Below are positions 1 through 7,613 of a stretch of DNA of 64,000 nucleotides, piece after piece. Below the pieces are notes generated by a model, which saw only the letters and a list, made by a program, of their open reading frames with translations, made no database searches and was not told where the DNA came from. A program made the translations under genes and the position numbers. How positions within the stretch are numbered: the first letter of the stretch is position 1; each line of letters opens with the position of its first letter. Source of the stretch: Pseudomonas sp. BCA17 (GTDB lineage Bacteria; Pseudomonadota; Gammaproteobacteria; Pseudomonadales; Pseudomonadaceae); contig NZ_SGWI01000006.1 of assembly GCF_004519405.1 (NCBI RefSeq), positions 310,001 to 374,000 of the forward strand, written 5' to 3'.

Positions 1-464
1 TCGGCGAACACTACATCAACGTGTTCACCGTACTGAAAAACCTTGGCCTGCTTTCCGAAAAGCCGGTCACCACCGCCGAAGGCGTGGAAGTGGTGCCGTT
101 GAAAGTGGTCAAGGCCGTGCTGCCCGACCCGTCGTCGCTCGCGCCGGGCTACACCGGCAAGACCTGCATCGGCGACCTGGTCAAAGGCACCAAAAATGGC
201 CAGCCCCACGAGATGTTCATCTACAACGTGGCGTGCCATGAAGAAGCCTTCGCCGAGACCGACAGCCAGGGCATCTCCTACACCGCCGGCGTTCCTCCAG
301 TGGCTGCGGCCCTGCTGGTGGCCCGTGGCGAATGGGATGTGAAACACATGGCCAACGTCGAGGAACTGCCGGCTGAGCCGTTCCTGAAAGCGCTGGACGT
401 GATGGGCCTGCCGACTCGGATCAAGGACGAGAACGGTGATCGGGCTTGGGATGCGACTGCCTGA
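1..464 (+). CDS. Saccharopine dehydrogenase-family protein, 3' end (carboxynorspermidine synthase-like)
   Basis: The reading frame is open from base 3 (GEHYINVFTVLKNLG...) to a TGA at 462-464, so the gene starts left of the window and only about 153 C-terminal residues are present. The stretch with KTCIGDLVKG, MFIYNV and QGISYTAGVPPVAAA resembles the C-terminal substrate domain of LYS1-like saccharopine dehydrogenases, the group that in many bacteria works as carboxynorspermidine synthase in polyamine synthesis. The NAD-binding half is not visible, so the exact reaction cannot be judged. The first possible in-frame start inside the window (GTG at 21) is not a real start, because coding similarity continues to its left. 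Confidence 0.75.
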   Translation, partial: GEHYINVFTVLKNLGLLSEKPVTTAEGVEVVPLKVVKAVLPDPSSLAPGYTGKTCIGDLVKGTKNGQPHEMFIYNVACHEEAFAETDSQGISYTAGVPPVAAALLVARGEWDVKHMANVEELPAEPFLKALDVMGLPTRIKDENGDRAWDATA

Positions 465-485
465 ATAGGCGATAGCTGACCGAAC

Positions 486-706
486 AAAAAAATGCGCCAC
501 CAGGGGCTAATGCCAGTCAGTTAAGGATGAACGCCGTACCTGTGGCGAGGGAGCTTGCTCCCGCTGGGCCGCGAAGCGGCCCCGTTCTTTGTTTACAAAG
601 CATGGGACTGCTGCGCAGTCCAACGGGAGCAAGCTCCCTCGCCACGGGTTACTTTGTCGCCTTTCTACTTCTTAACTGACGGGCATTACCCCAGGGGCGC
701 ATTTTT
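486..706 (+). terminator. Rho-independent terminator split by a mobile palindrome
   Basis: Joining 486-505 to 697-706 rebuilds a terminator. An 11-bp perfect stem AAAAATGCGCC/GGCGCATTTTT closes a six-base loop ACCAGG and ends in a T run, right behind the stop codon at 464. The 183-bp element at 506-688 sits in the loop. The 9-bp CCACCAGGG (497-505) is repeated on the far side as CCCCAGGG (689-696), one A short. Confidence 0.7.
506..688. mobile_element. MITE-like palindromic element, copy 1 (183 bp)
   Basis: First of five related elements (others at 20683, 21124, 40820 and 41260). It runs from GCTAATGCCAGTCAGTTAAG to a matching inverted end at GGCATTA. Inside lie inverted arms GTGGCGAGGGAGCTTGCTCC, the P. 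fluorescens REP type, and a core of two small hairpins (GGGCCGCGAAGCGGCCC and GGACTGCTGCGCAGTCC). It has no coding capacity; the ORFs across it are shadows. It has inserted into the loop of a terminator with a 9-bp target duplication. Confidence 0.8.
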
Positions 707-728
707 GTTTGTGCCGAAGCCCTCAACT

Positions 729-827
729 GCAGGAGCGAGCTTGCTCGCGAAGAACGTCAACGATGACGCGGGCATTCTGGATGCATGCGGCGCCTGTTGG
801 TTTTTCGCGAGCAAGCTCGCTCCTACA
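729..827. repeat. REPIN-type inverted repeat pair, copy 1 (about 100 bp)
   Basis: Two inverted REP sequences (AGGAGCGAGCTTGCTCGCG and its complement ending in TCCTACA) flank a spacer that contains GAACGTCAACGATGACGCG. A second copy with nearly the same spacer is at 35360-35459. It is non-coding and lies just beyond the 3' end of the IclR gene. It is unrelated in sequence to the 183-bp elements. Confidence 0.8.
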
Positions 828-839
828 GAGGGTGGTTGG

Positions 840-1649
840 TTATTCCAGGTTCCGCGCCGAATTGCTCAGCGCCCTCGAACATTGCAACAGCGCCGGCGCC
901 AGTTGCTTCTCCGCATCCGCCCTGCTCCACCGACTGGTCGGCGCCACCACGTGCACCGCCGCCACCGGCCGGCCATTGGCGCCCAGCACCGGCGCACCGA
1001 TAGTCATGTCGCCCAGGAACAACTCCTGGCCATTCACCGCATAGCCCTGCTCGCGCACTTGCTGCAACGACTCCAAAATCCTGTCGACCTCCGTCAATGT
1101 CTGGCTGGTGTGCGCGATGCGCTGGCTGTTCTCGATCAACACCAACGCTTCCTCCTGCGGCAACGCGCTTAAATACGCGCGCCCCGACGCCGTGCAATAC
1201 ATCGGCACCCGCGAGCCGATCGGCATATGCACGGGCACGAAGCCCGCGCTGACGAAACGCGCGATATAGGTCATGTCGTACCCGGCAGGCTCGGTGAGGC
1301 ACGACGTCTCGCCGGTCAGCCGCGTCAACTCCGACAGAAACGGGTTGGCCACTTCGATCAACGAATGCGCATCCAGGTAACTGAAGCCCAACTCCAGCAC
1401 CCGCGGTGTGAGTTGGTAATGCCGGGTGCGGGAGTGTTTCCGAAGGTAACCCAGGCTTTCGAGGGTAAACACCATGCGCTGGGCCGAGCTTTTGGTCATG
1501 CCGGCAGCCTCGGCCACCTCTGCAAGGCTCATGCTGCGGCGCTGGGCGCTGAATGCCTTGAGCACCGACAGGCCTTTTTCCAGGGATTGGTTGTGCAGAC
1601 TGTTGCGTTCTTCGGACATGGCGGGCTCGCGGTCAGGTCGATCAGGCAT
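840..1649 (-). CDS. IclR-family transcriptional regulator
   Basis: The protein has 269 residues, the usual IclR size. An N-terminal winged helix-turn-helix (about 20-80: SLEKGLSVLKAFS, MSLAEVAEAAGMTKSSAQRM, LESLGYLRK) is followed by the IclR effector domain (about 95-260, with RVPMYCTASGRAYLS and the typical AAVHVVAPTSR near the end). It is divergent from the ABC/oxidase operon starting at 1835 and most likely controls it through the AT-rich gap between them. The longest frame starts at 1649; an alternative ATG at 1619 (MSEERNS) fits family alignments about as well, and neither has a strong ribosome site. The inducer is unknown, probably the substrate of the neighbouring transporter. Confidence 0.85.
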   Translation of the reverse strand: MPDRPDREPAMSEERNSLHNQSLEKGLSVLKAFSAQRRSMSLAEVAEAAGMTKSSAQRMVFTLESLGYLRKHSRTRHYQLTPRVLELGFSYLDAHSLIEVANPFLSELTRLTGETSCLTEPAGYDMTYIARFVSAGFVPVHMPIGSRVPMYCTASGRAYLSALPQEEALVLIENSQRIAHTSQTLTEVDRILESLQQVREQGYAVNGQELFLGDMTIGAPVLGANGRPVAAVHVVAPTSRWSRADAEKQLAPALLQCSRALSNSARNLE

Positions 1650-1690
1650 GGCACTGCTTCTACCTTAAATCACAAAAAAAGACCATTTAA

Positions 1691-1725
1691 TATCGCATAT
1701 CGATACGAAATGTTCATTTTGTCGA
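1691..1725. promoter_or_regulatory. Candidate regulator-binding palindromes in the divergent IclR/ABC promoter
   Basis: The 185-bp gap is much richer in A+T than its surroundings. It contains TATCGCATATCGATA (1691-1705) and an imperfect inverted repeat CGATACGAAATG / CATTTTGTCGA (1701-1725). The position between the regulator and its likely target operon suggests IclR-type operators. This is inference from symmetry alone. Confidence 0.35.
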
Positions 1726-1834
1726 TTTTATGTAGCGATATACGATTTTTAACAATCGAAATGGCACAGAGCTTGCGATTTCATCGGCAGCCGCTCGCGG
1801 TACTGACTTTCCGTTTTCCTTCTGGAGTAACCCG

Positions 1835-2617
1835 ATGAACAGTCTTTCGCCCTTGTTTCGCCGCCTTGCCTTCGGCCTCTGCGCCACGCTCTGCGTCAGC
1901 AGCGTGCACGCAGAAAGTGCGTCCTCATACAAAGTCGGTGCAACGGCCAGTGGTTCGCCGTTTACCTTCCTCGACATCAAGAGCAACAGCATCCAGGGCG
2001 TGATGGTCGATGTGGCCGAGGCGGTGGGCAAGGCCGGCGGCTTTACCAGCCAGATCGAGCAGACCAACTTCGCTGCGCTGATTCCCTCCCTCACTTCCGG
2101 AAAGCTCGACTTCATTTCCGCCGGCATGCTCAAGACCGAAGAGCGCACCAAGGTCGTCGATTTCAGCGCCCCGGTGTATGCCTACGGTGAGGGCCTGATC
2201 ATCAATGCCGATGACAATGCCGCCTACCCCGACCTCACGCCCCTCAAGGGCCAGGTCGTCGGCGTGCAGGCCGGTACGATCTTCTACGACCAGTTGAACA
2301 AGCTGGGGATCTTCAAGGAGATCCGCACCTACGACTCCATCGGCGAGATGGTCCGCGACCTGTCGCTGGGGCGCATCAAGGCCGCCGTAGGTGACCAGCC
2401 GGTGGTGGCCTACCAGATCCGCCAGAAGTTGTTCAAAGGCGTGAAACTTGCCCCTGACTACACGCCCACCAACGTCGGCGAAGTGTGCCTGGTGGTGCGC
2501 AAGGGCGATGCGCAAACCCTTGAGCGCCTGAACACCGCCATCGCCAGCATCAAGGCGGATGGCACCCTCGACAGCATTCTCAAGAAGTGGGGACTCGATA
2601 CCCAGGTGCGCCCATGA
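1835..2617 (+). CDS. Periplasmic amino-acid/amine-binding protein of an ABC importer (family 3)
   Basis: The protein has 260 residues. A Sec signal peptide (MNSLSPLFRRLAFGLCATLC...VHA, cleavage near 26) precedes a bacterial extracellular solute-binding family 3 fold. Recognisable pieces are GSPFTFLD, GVMVDVAEAVGKAGG, LIPSLTSGKLDFISAGM, VVDFSAPV and the second lobe GVQAGTIFYDQLNK...AAVGDQPVVAYQ. It is the first gene of a four-gene operon: the stop overlaps the permease start as ATGA at 2614-2617. GGAG sits upstream (tctGGAGtaacccgATG). Family 3 proteins bind polar amino acids, opines or amines. The FAD oxidase at the operon end points to an amine or amino acid, but the ligand cannot be read from sequence. 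Confidence 0.9.
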   Translation: MNSLSPLFRRLAFGLCATLCVSSVHAESASSYKVGATASGSPFTFLDIKSNSIQGVMVDVAEAVGKAGGFTSQIEQTNFAALIPSLTSGKLDFISAGMLKTEERTKVVDFSAPVYAYGEGLIINADDNAAYPDLTPLKGQVVGVQAGTIFYDQLNKLGIFKEIRTYDSIGEMVRDLSLGRIKAAVGDQPVVAYQIRQKLFKGVKLAPDYTPTNVGEVCLVVRKGDAQTLERLNTAIASIKADGTLDSILKKWGLDTQVRP

Positions 2618-3282
2618 ACCCGGCCGAGTTCCTGCAAAACGCCCAGGACTTCCTGCCGATCCTGCTGCAAGGCGCCTGGGTGACGATCCAGATCACCGTG
2701 TTGTCGTTCCTGCTCAGCAGCGCCATCGGCCTGGTGCTGGCGTTGCTCAAGCTGTCGCCGATCCGCGCGCTGTCGTGGACGGCGAGTACGATCATCAATG
2801 TGATCCGTGGCCTGCCGATCATCGTGCAACTGTTCTACATCTACTTTGTACTGCCGGACATGGGCGTGCACCTCACCGCGTTTTATGCCGGCGTGATCGG
2901 CATGGGCATCGCCTACTCGGCGTACCAGGCCGAGAATTTCCGCACCGGCATCATTGCCGTCGAACAAGGCCAGCGTGAAGCCGCCGAAGCCCTCGGCATG
3001 CGTTCGGCGCTGATGATGCGCCGGGTGATCCTGCCGCAAGCGTTTCGCATCGCCCTGCCGCCCTATGGCAACACCCTGGTAATGATGCTCAAGGACTCGT
3101 CCCTGGTCTCCACCATCACCGTCGCCGAAATGACCCGCCAGGGCCAGCTGATTGCTTCGTCGACCTTCCAGAACATGACCGTCTACACCCTGGTCGCCCT
3201 GCTCTACCTGCTGATGAGCCTGCCGCTGGTGTATGGCCTGCGCCGTATGGAACAGCACCTGGGCCGGAGGAAAAAAGCATGA
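2614..3282 (+). CDS. ABC importer permease (HisM/GlnP type)
   Basis: The protein has 222 residues starting at the ATG of the ATGA overlap with the preceding gene. A longer frame from 2587 would lie inside that gene and is unlikely. Several hydrophobic helices surround the EAA loop EQGQREAAEALGMRSALMMRRVILPQA, which is the coupling site for the ATPase. Family features GLPIIVQLFYIYF and LKDSSLVSTITVAEM are present. Only one permease gene exists in the operon, so the membrane part is presumably a homodimer. Confidence 0.9.
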   Translation: MNPAEFLQNAQDFLPILLQGAWVTIQITVLSFLLSSAIGLVLALLKLSPIRALSWTASTIINVIRGLPIIVQLFYIYFVLPDMGVHLTAFYAGVIGMGIAYSAYQAENFRTGIIAVEQGQREAAEALGMRSALMMRRVILPQAFRIALPPYGNTLVMMLKDSSLVSTITVAEMTRQGQLIASSTFQNMTVYTLVALLYLLMSLPLVYGLRRMEQHLGRRKKA

Positions 3283-4031
3283 TCGAGATTCGCCAACTGC
3301 AAAAACACTACGGCAGCCACCGCGTGCTGCACGGCGTCGACCTCGACGTGATGAAAGGCGAGGTGGTGTGCCTGATTGGCCCCTCGGGCTCGGGCAAGTC
3401 CACCCTGTTGCGCTGCATCAATGCGCTGGAAGCCTACGACGGCGGGCACATCACTGTATTCGGCGAAACCGTGCAGCGCGGCAGCAAGACCGTGCACACC
3501 CTGCGCAGCCGCATGGGCATGGTGTTCCAGCGTTTCAACCTGTTCCCCCATCGCACCGTGCTGGAAAACGTAATGGAAGGCCCGGTGTACGTCAAAGGCG
3601 AGCCACCCAGGCAGGCTCGCGAAGAAGCCCTGGTGCTGCTGGAAAAAGTCGGCCTGAGCGCCAAGGCCGACGCTTACCCGGAACAACTCTCAGGCGGCCA
3701 GCAACAACGTGTGGCCATCGCCCGCGCACTGGCGATGAAACCCGAAGCCATGCTGTTCGACGAACCCACCTCGGCCCTCGACCCGGAACTGGTCGGTGAC
3801 GTATTGGCGGTGATGCGCACGCTCGCCGACGAAGGCATGACCATGATCGTGGTCACCCACGAGATGGGCTTTGCACGCGAAGTGGCCGACCGCGTGTGCT
3901 TCCTGCATGGCGGCTACATCGTCGAAAGCGGCGCGGCCGAACAGGTGCTGGGCAATCCACAACATCCACGCACTCAGGATTTCCTGCGGCGGGTGCTGCA
4001 CCCCACCGGCGCTACGCGGAGCCTGTCATGA
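3279..4031 (+). CDS. ABC importer ATPase (GlnQ/HisP type)
   Basis: The 250-residue ATPase has Walker A GPSGSGKST (34-42), Q-loop region GMVFQRFNLFPH, signature LSGGQQQRVAIARAL (about 137-151), Walker B AMLFDEPTSALD and the switch histidine in VVTHEMGF. All are intact. The start overlaps the permease stop (ATGA, 3279-3282) and is preceded by GGAGG. It energises uptake by the binding protein and permease upstream. The stop overlaps the next start, so all four genes are tightly coupled. Confidence 0.93.
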   Translation: MIEIRQLQKHYGSHRVLHGVDLDVMKGEVVCLIGPSGSGKSTLLRCINALEAYDGGHITVFGETVQRGSKTVHTLRSRMGMVFQRFNLFPHRTVLENVMEGPVYVKGEPPRQAREEALVLLEKVGLSAKADAYPEQLSGGQQQRVAIARALAMKPEAMLFDEPTSALDPELVGDVLAVMRTLADEGMTMIVVTHEMGFAREVADRVCFLHGGYIVESGAAEQVLGNPQHPRTQDFLRRVLHPTGATRSLS

Positions 4032-5296
4032 AGTCATTGTGGTCAGCGACCGCGCCGTCGATAGTGCCGACACCTGCGTTGAGCGAGTCGCTGAAGGTGG
4101 ATGTGGCGATTGTCGGTGCCGGCTATACAGGCTTGTCGACCGCGCTGCATTTGGCCGAGCGTGGTGTCAGTGTGTGCGTGCTGGAAGCCAATGAGCCCGG
4201 CTGGGGTGCCTCTGGGCGCAATGGTGGGCAGGTCAATCCGACGCTCAAGTACGACCCGGAGCAACTGGTGCAGATGTTCGGACCGGAGCGCGCCGAACCA
4301 CTGATTTCGACCGTGTCGAATTCAGCGGACCTGGTGTTCAGGTTGATCGAACGGCATCGCATCGATTGCGCGCCCGTGCGCAAGGGGTGGATGCAGGTCT
4401 CCTACACGGAAAAAGGCGTGGCCGGGCTACACGCGCGGGCGGATCAGTGGGCCAGGCGTGGCGTTCCGGTACAGCGCCTGGATGCATCGGCGGTGGCTTC
4501 ACGCATGGGCAGTGACGCATTTGCCGGCGGCTGGCTGGATGGGCGTGCCGGGGCCATTCAACCGCTGGCGTACGCCCGTGGATTGGTGGGCGCGGCGTTG
4601 GCGGCGGGTGCGCGGATTCATGGGCAGAGCGCGGTGACCGGCTTGCAGCGCCAGGGAGCGGGCTGGCAATTGCAGACGGCTTCGGGTGCACGGGTAATGG
4701 CCGATCAAGTCGTGCTGGCCACCAACGGCTACAGCGGCAACCTGTGGCCGGGCATGGCGCAGAGCATCCTCGCGGCAAACAGTTTTATCGTCGCCACCAA
4801 GCCCTTGAGTGGACGTGCGGCGGACAGCATCTTGCCGGGCCAGGAAACCGCCTCCACGGCGCAAAGGCTGCTGCTGTACTTTCGCAAAGACAGTCATGGG
4901 CGCTTGCTGATGGGCGGCCGCGGGCTGTTCAACGACCCCACTTCGCCTACCGATTTCGCCCACCTGGAGCGCTCGCTGGCGTTGCTGTTTCCGCAGTTGG
5001 GGCCACTGGAATTCGAGTATCGCTGGGCCGGGCGTATCGCGATCACGCGCGACTTTCTGCCCCATGTGCACCAGCCCGCACCGGGGCTGACCTTGGCGCT
5101 GGGCTGCAATGGCCGTGGGATCGCGCTGTGTACCAGCCTGGGGCAGCAACTGGCGGGCAAGTTGTGTGACAGCCAGGCGGAGTTCGCCTACCCGGTGACA
5201 CCGTTGCAGCGCTTGCCGATGCATGGGTTGCAGCGGTTTTACATTGGGGCGGGTGTTGCGTGGTACAGCCTGCTGGACCGACTCAACATCAGCTGA
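4028..5296 (+). CDS. FAD-dependent amine/amino-acid oxidase (DAO family, OrdL/PuuB-like)
   Basis: The protein has 422 residues starting at the ATGA overlap with the ATPase (4028-4031); an earlier in-frame start at 3896 lies inside the ATPase gene. The N-terminal dinucleotide fold is VDVAIVGAGYTGLSTALHLAERG with the acidic ribose-binding residue in CVLEANEPGWGASGRNGGQ. The C-terminal part GYSGNL, YRWAGRIAITRDFLPH and LGCNGRGIALCTSLGQQLA is typical of gamma-glutamylputrescine oxidase and related deaminating oxidases. Coupling to an importer suggests that it oxidises the imported compound. Exact substrate unknown. Confidence 0.85.
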   Translation: MKSLWSATAPSIVPTPALSESLKVDVAIVGAGYTGLSTALHLAERGVSVCVLEANEPGWGASGRNGGQVNPTLKYDPEQLVQMFGPERAEPLISTVSNSADLVFRLIERHRIDCAPVRKGWMQVSYTEKGVAGLHARADQWARRGVPVQRLDASAVASRMGSDAFAGGWLDGRAGAIQPLAYARGLVGAALAAGARIHGQSAVTGLQRQGAGWQLQTASGARVMADQVVLATNGYSGNLWPGMAQSILAANSFIVATKPLSGRAADSILPGQETASTAQRLLLYFRKDSHGRLLMGGRGLFNDPTSPTDFAHLERSLALLFPQLGPLEFEYRWAGRIAITRDFLPHVHQPAPGLTLALGCNGRGIALCTSLGQQLAGKLCDSQAEFAYPVTPLQRLPMHGLQRFYIGAGVAWYSLLDRLNIS

Positions 5297-5303
5297 CATG
5301 CGC

Positions 5304-5338
5304 CCCCTGTGGCGAGCTTGATCCGCTCGCCACAGGGG
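5304..5338. terminator. Hairpin after the ABC/oxidase operon
   Basis: Inverted repeat CCCCTGTGGCGAGC / GCTCGCCACAGGGG with a 7-base loop, 8 bp after the oxidase stop. There is no T run, so it is either a REP-derived hairpin or a weak terminator. Confidence 0.5.
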
Positions 5339-5523
5339 TCGCATTTAGCAATGACTTCCGGGACTTTTCCCACAAGGGTTTCAGGTTGTCGCTCGGAACT
5401 TCGCTGGCTAACCTCTGCGCCGTCGCTGCCAATTCGGCGACCGGATTTGACCGTCCGAACCCAAAGTGCATCTGCATCAACATCGATCCAGGCGTTTTTT
5501 TTGCACCTGCTGTATCGTGTCGC

Positions 5524-5632
5524 GGCAGCTGTACGCGGGATACCTTCGGGTATGCCGGGCTACTTTGGGACCGGTCGGTCAACCCGCGTATAGCTGCCAC
5601 CCTCTCTCGCTTGACCGCGAATCTTGGCAGCT
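5524..5632 (+). ncRNA. Structured leader RNA upstream of the DUF6124 gene
   Basis: Bases 5524-5539 (GGCAGCTGTACGCGGG) pair with 5583-5598 (CCCGCGTATAGCTGCC) in an uninterrupted 16-bp stem with one G-U. Inside it a UUCG-capped hairpin (ATACC-TTCG-GGTAT, 5540-5553) is followed by GCCGGGCTACTTTGGGACCGGTC. The sequence GGCAGCT recurs at 5626-5632, 23 bases before the start codon, and could compete for the 3' strand of the long stem (AGCTGCC). This resembles a two-state leader. The gap 5297-5654 contains no convincing gene. Confidence 0.55.
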
Positions 5633-5654
5633 CAATTCCCAAAGAGATTTGACC

Positions 5655-5990
5655 ATGATTAAAGACAGCCCCAATCCACCAGGCCATCAAGACTTCGATA
5701 CCAGCACCCTCCACGAAGTGGCCTACAGCGCGATCAATCACTACCTCAATCCCAGAAAACCAACACCCGAAGCCAGCGCAGGCCTTTTTAGTGTGCGCGC
5801 CGATCTAGACACTGAAACCCTGCTGGTCAACGCCTCCCAGGATTTGTCCTGCATCACCGACATCGCCACTCACCTGGCCTTTGACATCGAAGGGGCGCAA
5901 CGCAATGTGGCGCTGGGCATCTGTCGGATGCTCGAAGGCGTACAACTGCTGGTGGACAAGGCGCTGGACGAAACTCACCCGCCAGCCTGA
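5655..5990 (+). CDS. Small DUF6124-type protein
   Basis: The protein has 111 residues with the pattern I associate with the Pseudomonas DUF6124/DUF3077 family: a proline-rich start (MIKDSPNPPGH), YSAINHYLNP, LFSVRADLDTETLLVNASQDLS, and a C-terminal part DIATHLAFDIEGAQRNVALGICRMLEGVQLLVDKALD. The ATG at 5655 matches the family start; the open frame extends to 5466 but that part is the structured leader. No signal peptide or membrane helix. The function of the family is unknown to me. It lies 70 bp before the signal peptidase II paralogue, in the same direction. Confidence 0.75.
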   Translation: MIKDSPNPPGHQDFDTSTLHEVAYSAINHYLNPRKPTPEASAGLFSVRADLDTETLLVNASQDLSCITDIATHLAFDIEGAQRNVALGICRMLEGVQLLVDKALDETHPPA

Positions 5991-6060
5991 CATAGACGGC
6001 GCGAGGCGCCTGAGCTATCTTCGGGCGCCCTCTCGACAGACTCGGAACAGGAAGTACCGC

Positions 6061-6561
6061 TTGAGCACATCGCCCCTACTGCGAGGCCGCACCTTCGCCC
6101 TCCTCGTCGGCATTGCCTTTGTTGCCGTGGACCAGTTGGTAAAACTACTGGCCCTGGTTTCGCTGCAAACCCAGAGTTTCAAAATCGGCTCCACCCCGTT
6201 CAACCTTGCCTTGGAACTGAGCCTGAACCCAGGCGCATTCCTCAGCTTGGGCGCTGCGCTGCCACCACAGCTCAAGCAACTGATCTTTATCGCCGGCGTG
6301 GCCATCGTAGTGGCCTGGGCGATGTGGTGGTCGCTGTCCAACTGGAACCAGCCCTTGCGTAAAGTCTTGCCGCTTTACGCCATCGCCCTGGGCGGTATCG
6401 CCAACTTGATCGACCGTGTATTTCGAGACGGCCATGTCGTTGACTACATGGTGTTGAACGTTGGGCCGACGCATACCGGGGTGTTCAATATTGCGGATAT
6501 CGCGATTACCGCTGGGGCCTTATATTTGATGATGGACTTGCTCGTCACACGCAGGGCCTGA
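6061..6561 (+). CDS. lspA: Signal peptidase II (LspA) paralogue
   Basis: About 166 residues with four predicted membrane helices and the LspA core. NPGAF matches the conserved N-x-GAAF box, GGIANLIDRVFRDGHVVDYM holds the first catalytic Asp region and FNIADIAITAG the second, so both active-site aspartates are kept. The enzyme would cleave prolipoprotein signal peptides in the inner membrane. No ATG is available before the first helix; TTG at 6061 preceded by AGGAAG is the best start. It is not next to ileS, where the housekeeping lspA normally lies, so this is probably a second, specialised copy. Confidence 0.75.
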   Translation: MSTSPLLRGRTFALLVGIAFVAVDQLVKLLALVSLQTQSFKIGSTPFNLALELSLNPGAFLSLGAALPPQLKQLIFIAGVAIVVAWAMWWSLSNWNQPLRKVLPLYAIALGGIANLIDRVFRDGHVVDYMVLNVGPTHTGVFNIADIAITAGALYLMMDLLVTRRA

Positions 6562-6567
6562 GATTCA

Positions 6568-6595
6568 AGGCCGTTTCCACGCCTGGGAACGGCCT
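6568..6595. terminator. Hairpin between convergent lspA paralogue and glutaminase genes
   Basis: AGGCCGTTTCC (6568-6578) pairs with GGGAACGGCCT (6585-6595), six-base loop, followed by CAAAA on the plus strand. It touches the glutaminase stop codon and can serve both strands. Confidence 0.55.
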
Positions 6596-7503
6596 CAAAA
6601 CACCGACCACCCAATCCGCTCACTCAACAACTCCAACGCCTTCATCCCCGCCAGCGAATTCCCCGCCGCGTTCAACTCCGGCGACCATACGCACACCGTA
6701 AACTGCCCGGGCACCACCGCGACAATCCCGCCGCCTACCCCGCTCTTGCCTGGCAGCCCCACGCGATAGGCGAAGTTGCCCGCTTCGTCATACAGCCCAC
6801 TGGTGGCCATGATCGAGTTGACCTGCTTGGTCTGGCGTGCGGTCAGCACCTGTTCACCGCTGTGAGCACTGGTGCCTTCGTTGGCGAGGAAGCTGAACGC
6901 CTTGGCCAGGTCGAGGCAGCTCATCTGCAACGCGCAATAGTTGAAGTAGCTGTGCAGCACTGCGTCCACGTCGTTGTGGAAGTTGCCGAAGGATTTCATC
7001 AGATAGGCCATGGCCGCATTGCGTGCGCCATGCTGGGCTTCGGATTCGGCGACGACGCTGTTGACCAGGATCTGCGGGTTGCCCGACAGGCGCCGTACGA
7101 AGTCGCGCATCGATAGAATCGGCACGGCAAAGCGCGATTGGTTGATGTCGCAGATCACCAGCGCGCCGGCATTAATGAACGGGTTGCGCGGGCGGCCGCG
7201 TTCGAATTCCAGCTGCACCAGGGAGTTGAACGGTTGCCCGGAAGGCTCATGGCCCAGGCGCTCCCAGATGGTTTCGCCGCCGTGGTCGATGGCTTGGACC
7301 AGGCTGAAGACCTTGGAAATACTCTGCACCGAGAACAGGGTGTCGGCATCACCGGCGCAGTACGCCGAGCCGTCGTTGCCGTATACCGCGATGCCGAGTT
7401 GGTTGGCGGGCACATCGGCCAACGCTGGGATGTAGTCGGCGACTTTGCCGAGCCCGATCAGTGGACGAACTTCGTCGAGGATCGACTCCAGCAGCGCCTG
7501 CAT
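6595..7503 (-). CDS. glsB: Glutaminase (GlsB family)
   Basis: A 302-residue serine-type glutaminase that hydrolyses glutamine to glutamate and ammonia in the cytoplasm. Length and motifs fit the family. The nucleophile/base pair is in FSVQSISKVF (Ser61-Lys64), with NPFINAGALV, FNYCALQMSCLDLAKAF, SGLYDEAGNFAYRVGLPGKSGVGGGIVAVVP. The chosen ATG at 7503 has AGGA six bases upstream; in-frame ATGs at 7518 and further upstream are possible but extend beyond family homology. Monocistronic, convergent with the lspA paralogue. Confidence 0.93.
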   Translation of the reverse strand: MQALLESILDEVRPLIGLGKVADYIPALADVPANQLGIAVYGNDGSAYCAGDADTLFSVQSISKVFSLVQAIDHGGETIWERLGHEPSGQPFNSLVQLEFERGRPRNPFINAGALVICDINQSRFAVPILSMRDFVRRLSGNPQILVNSVVAESEAQHGARNAAMAYLMKSFGNFHNDVDAVLHSYFNYCALQMSCLDLAKAFSFLANEGTSAHSGEQVLTARQTKQVNSIMATSGLYDEAGNFAYRVGLPGKSGVGGGIVAVVPGQFTVCVWSPELNAAGNSLAGMKALELLSERIGWSVF

Positions 7504-7567
7504 GTCTTGTCCTGTCATCTTTCTTTGAATCGGTGATAGCGGGGCGCGGAGGATACCTGAAATGCCT

Positions 7568-7606
7568 GTGGCGAGGGAGCTTCCCCCCACACCACAGGCA
7601 AGCGGG
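7568..7606. repeat. Single degenerate REP hairpin
   Basis: CCTGTGGCGAGGGAGCTTCC...CACCACAGG is a lone half of the REP type that forms the arms of the 183-bp elements, located between the glutaminase start and the next gene. It lacks the terminal ends of the mobile form. Confidence 0.5.
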
Positions 7607-7613
7607 CACGTCG

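Noticed and set aside
555..1172. Open frames across the mobile palindromes (also at 20587, 21034, 40730, 41170)
   Set aside because: The recurring peptide (SQLRVNAVSVARELAPVG...) is only the palindrome read through; frames have no ribosome site and differ in phase with flanking genes.
2559..2978. Alternate frame over the permease, and the permease start at 2587
   Set aside because: The ATGA overlap at 2614 gives the normal permease N-terminus; the longer start would sit inside the binding-protein gene.
3896..4027. N-terminal extension of the FAD oxidase
   Set aside because: It overlaps the end of the ATPase gene and adds no family sequence; the ATGA start at 4028 fits the coupled operon.
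5260..5652. 130-codon open frame before the DUF6124 gene
   Set aside because: It runs through two hairpins and the structured leader, overlaps the oxidase end and has no family similarity.
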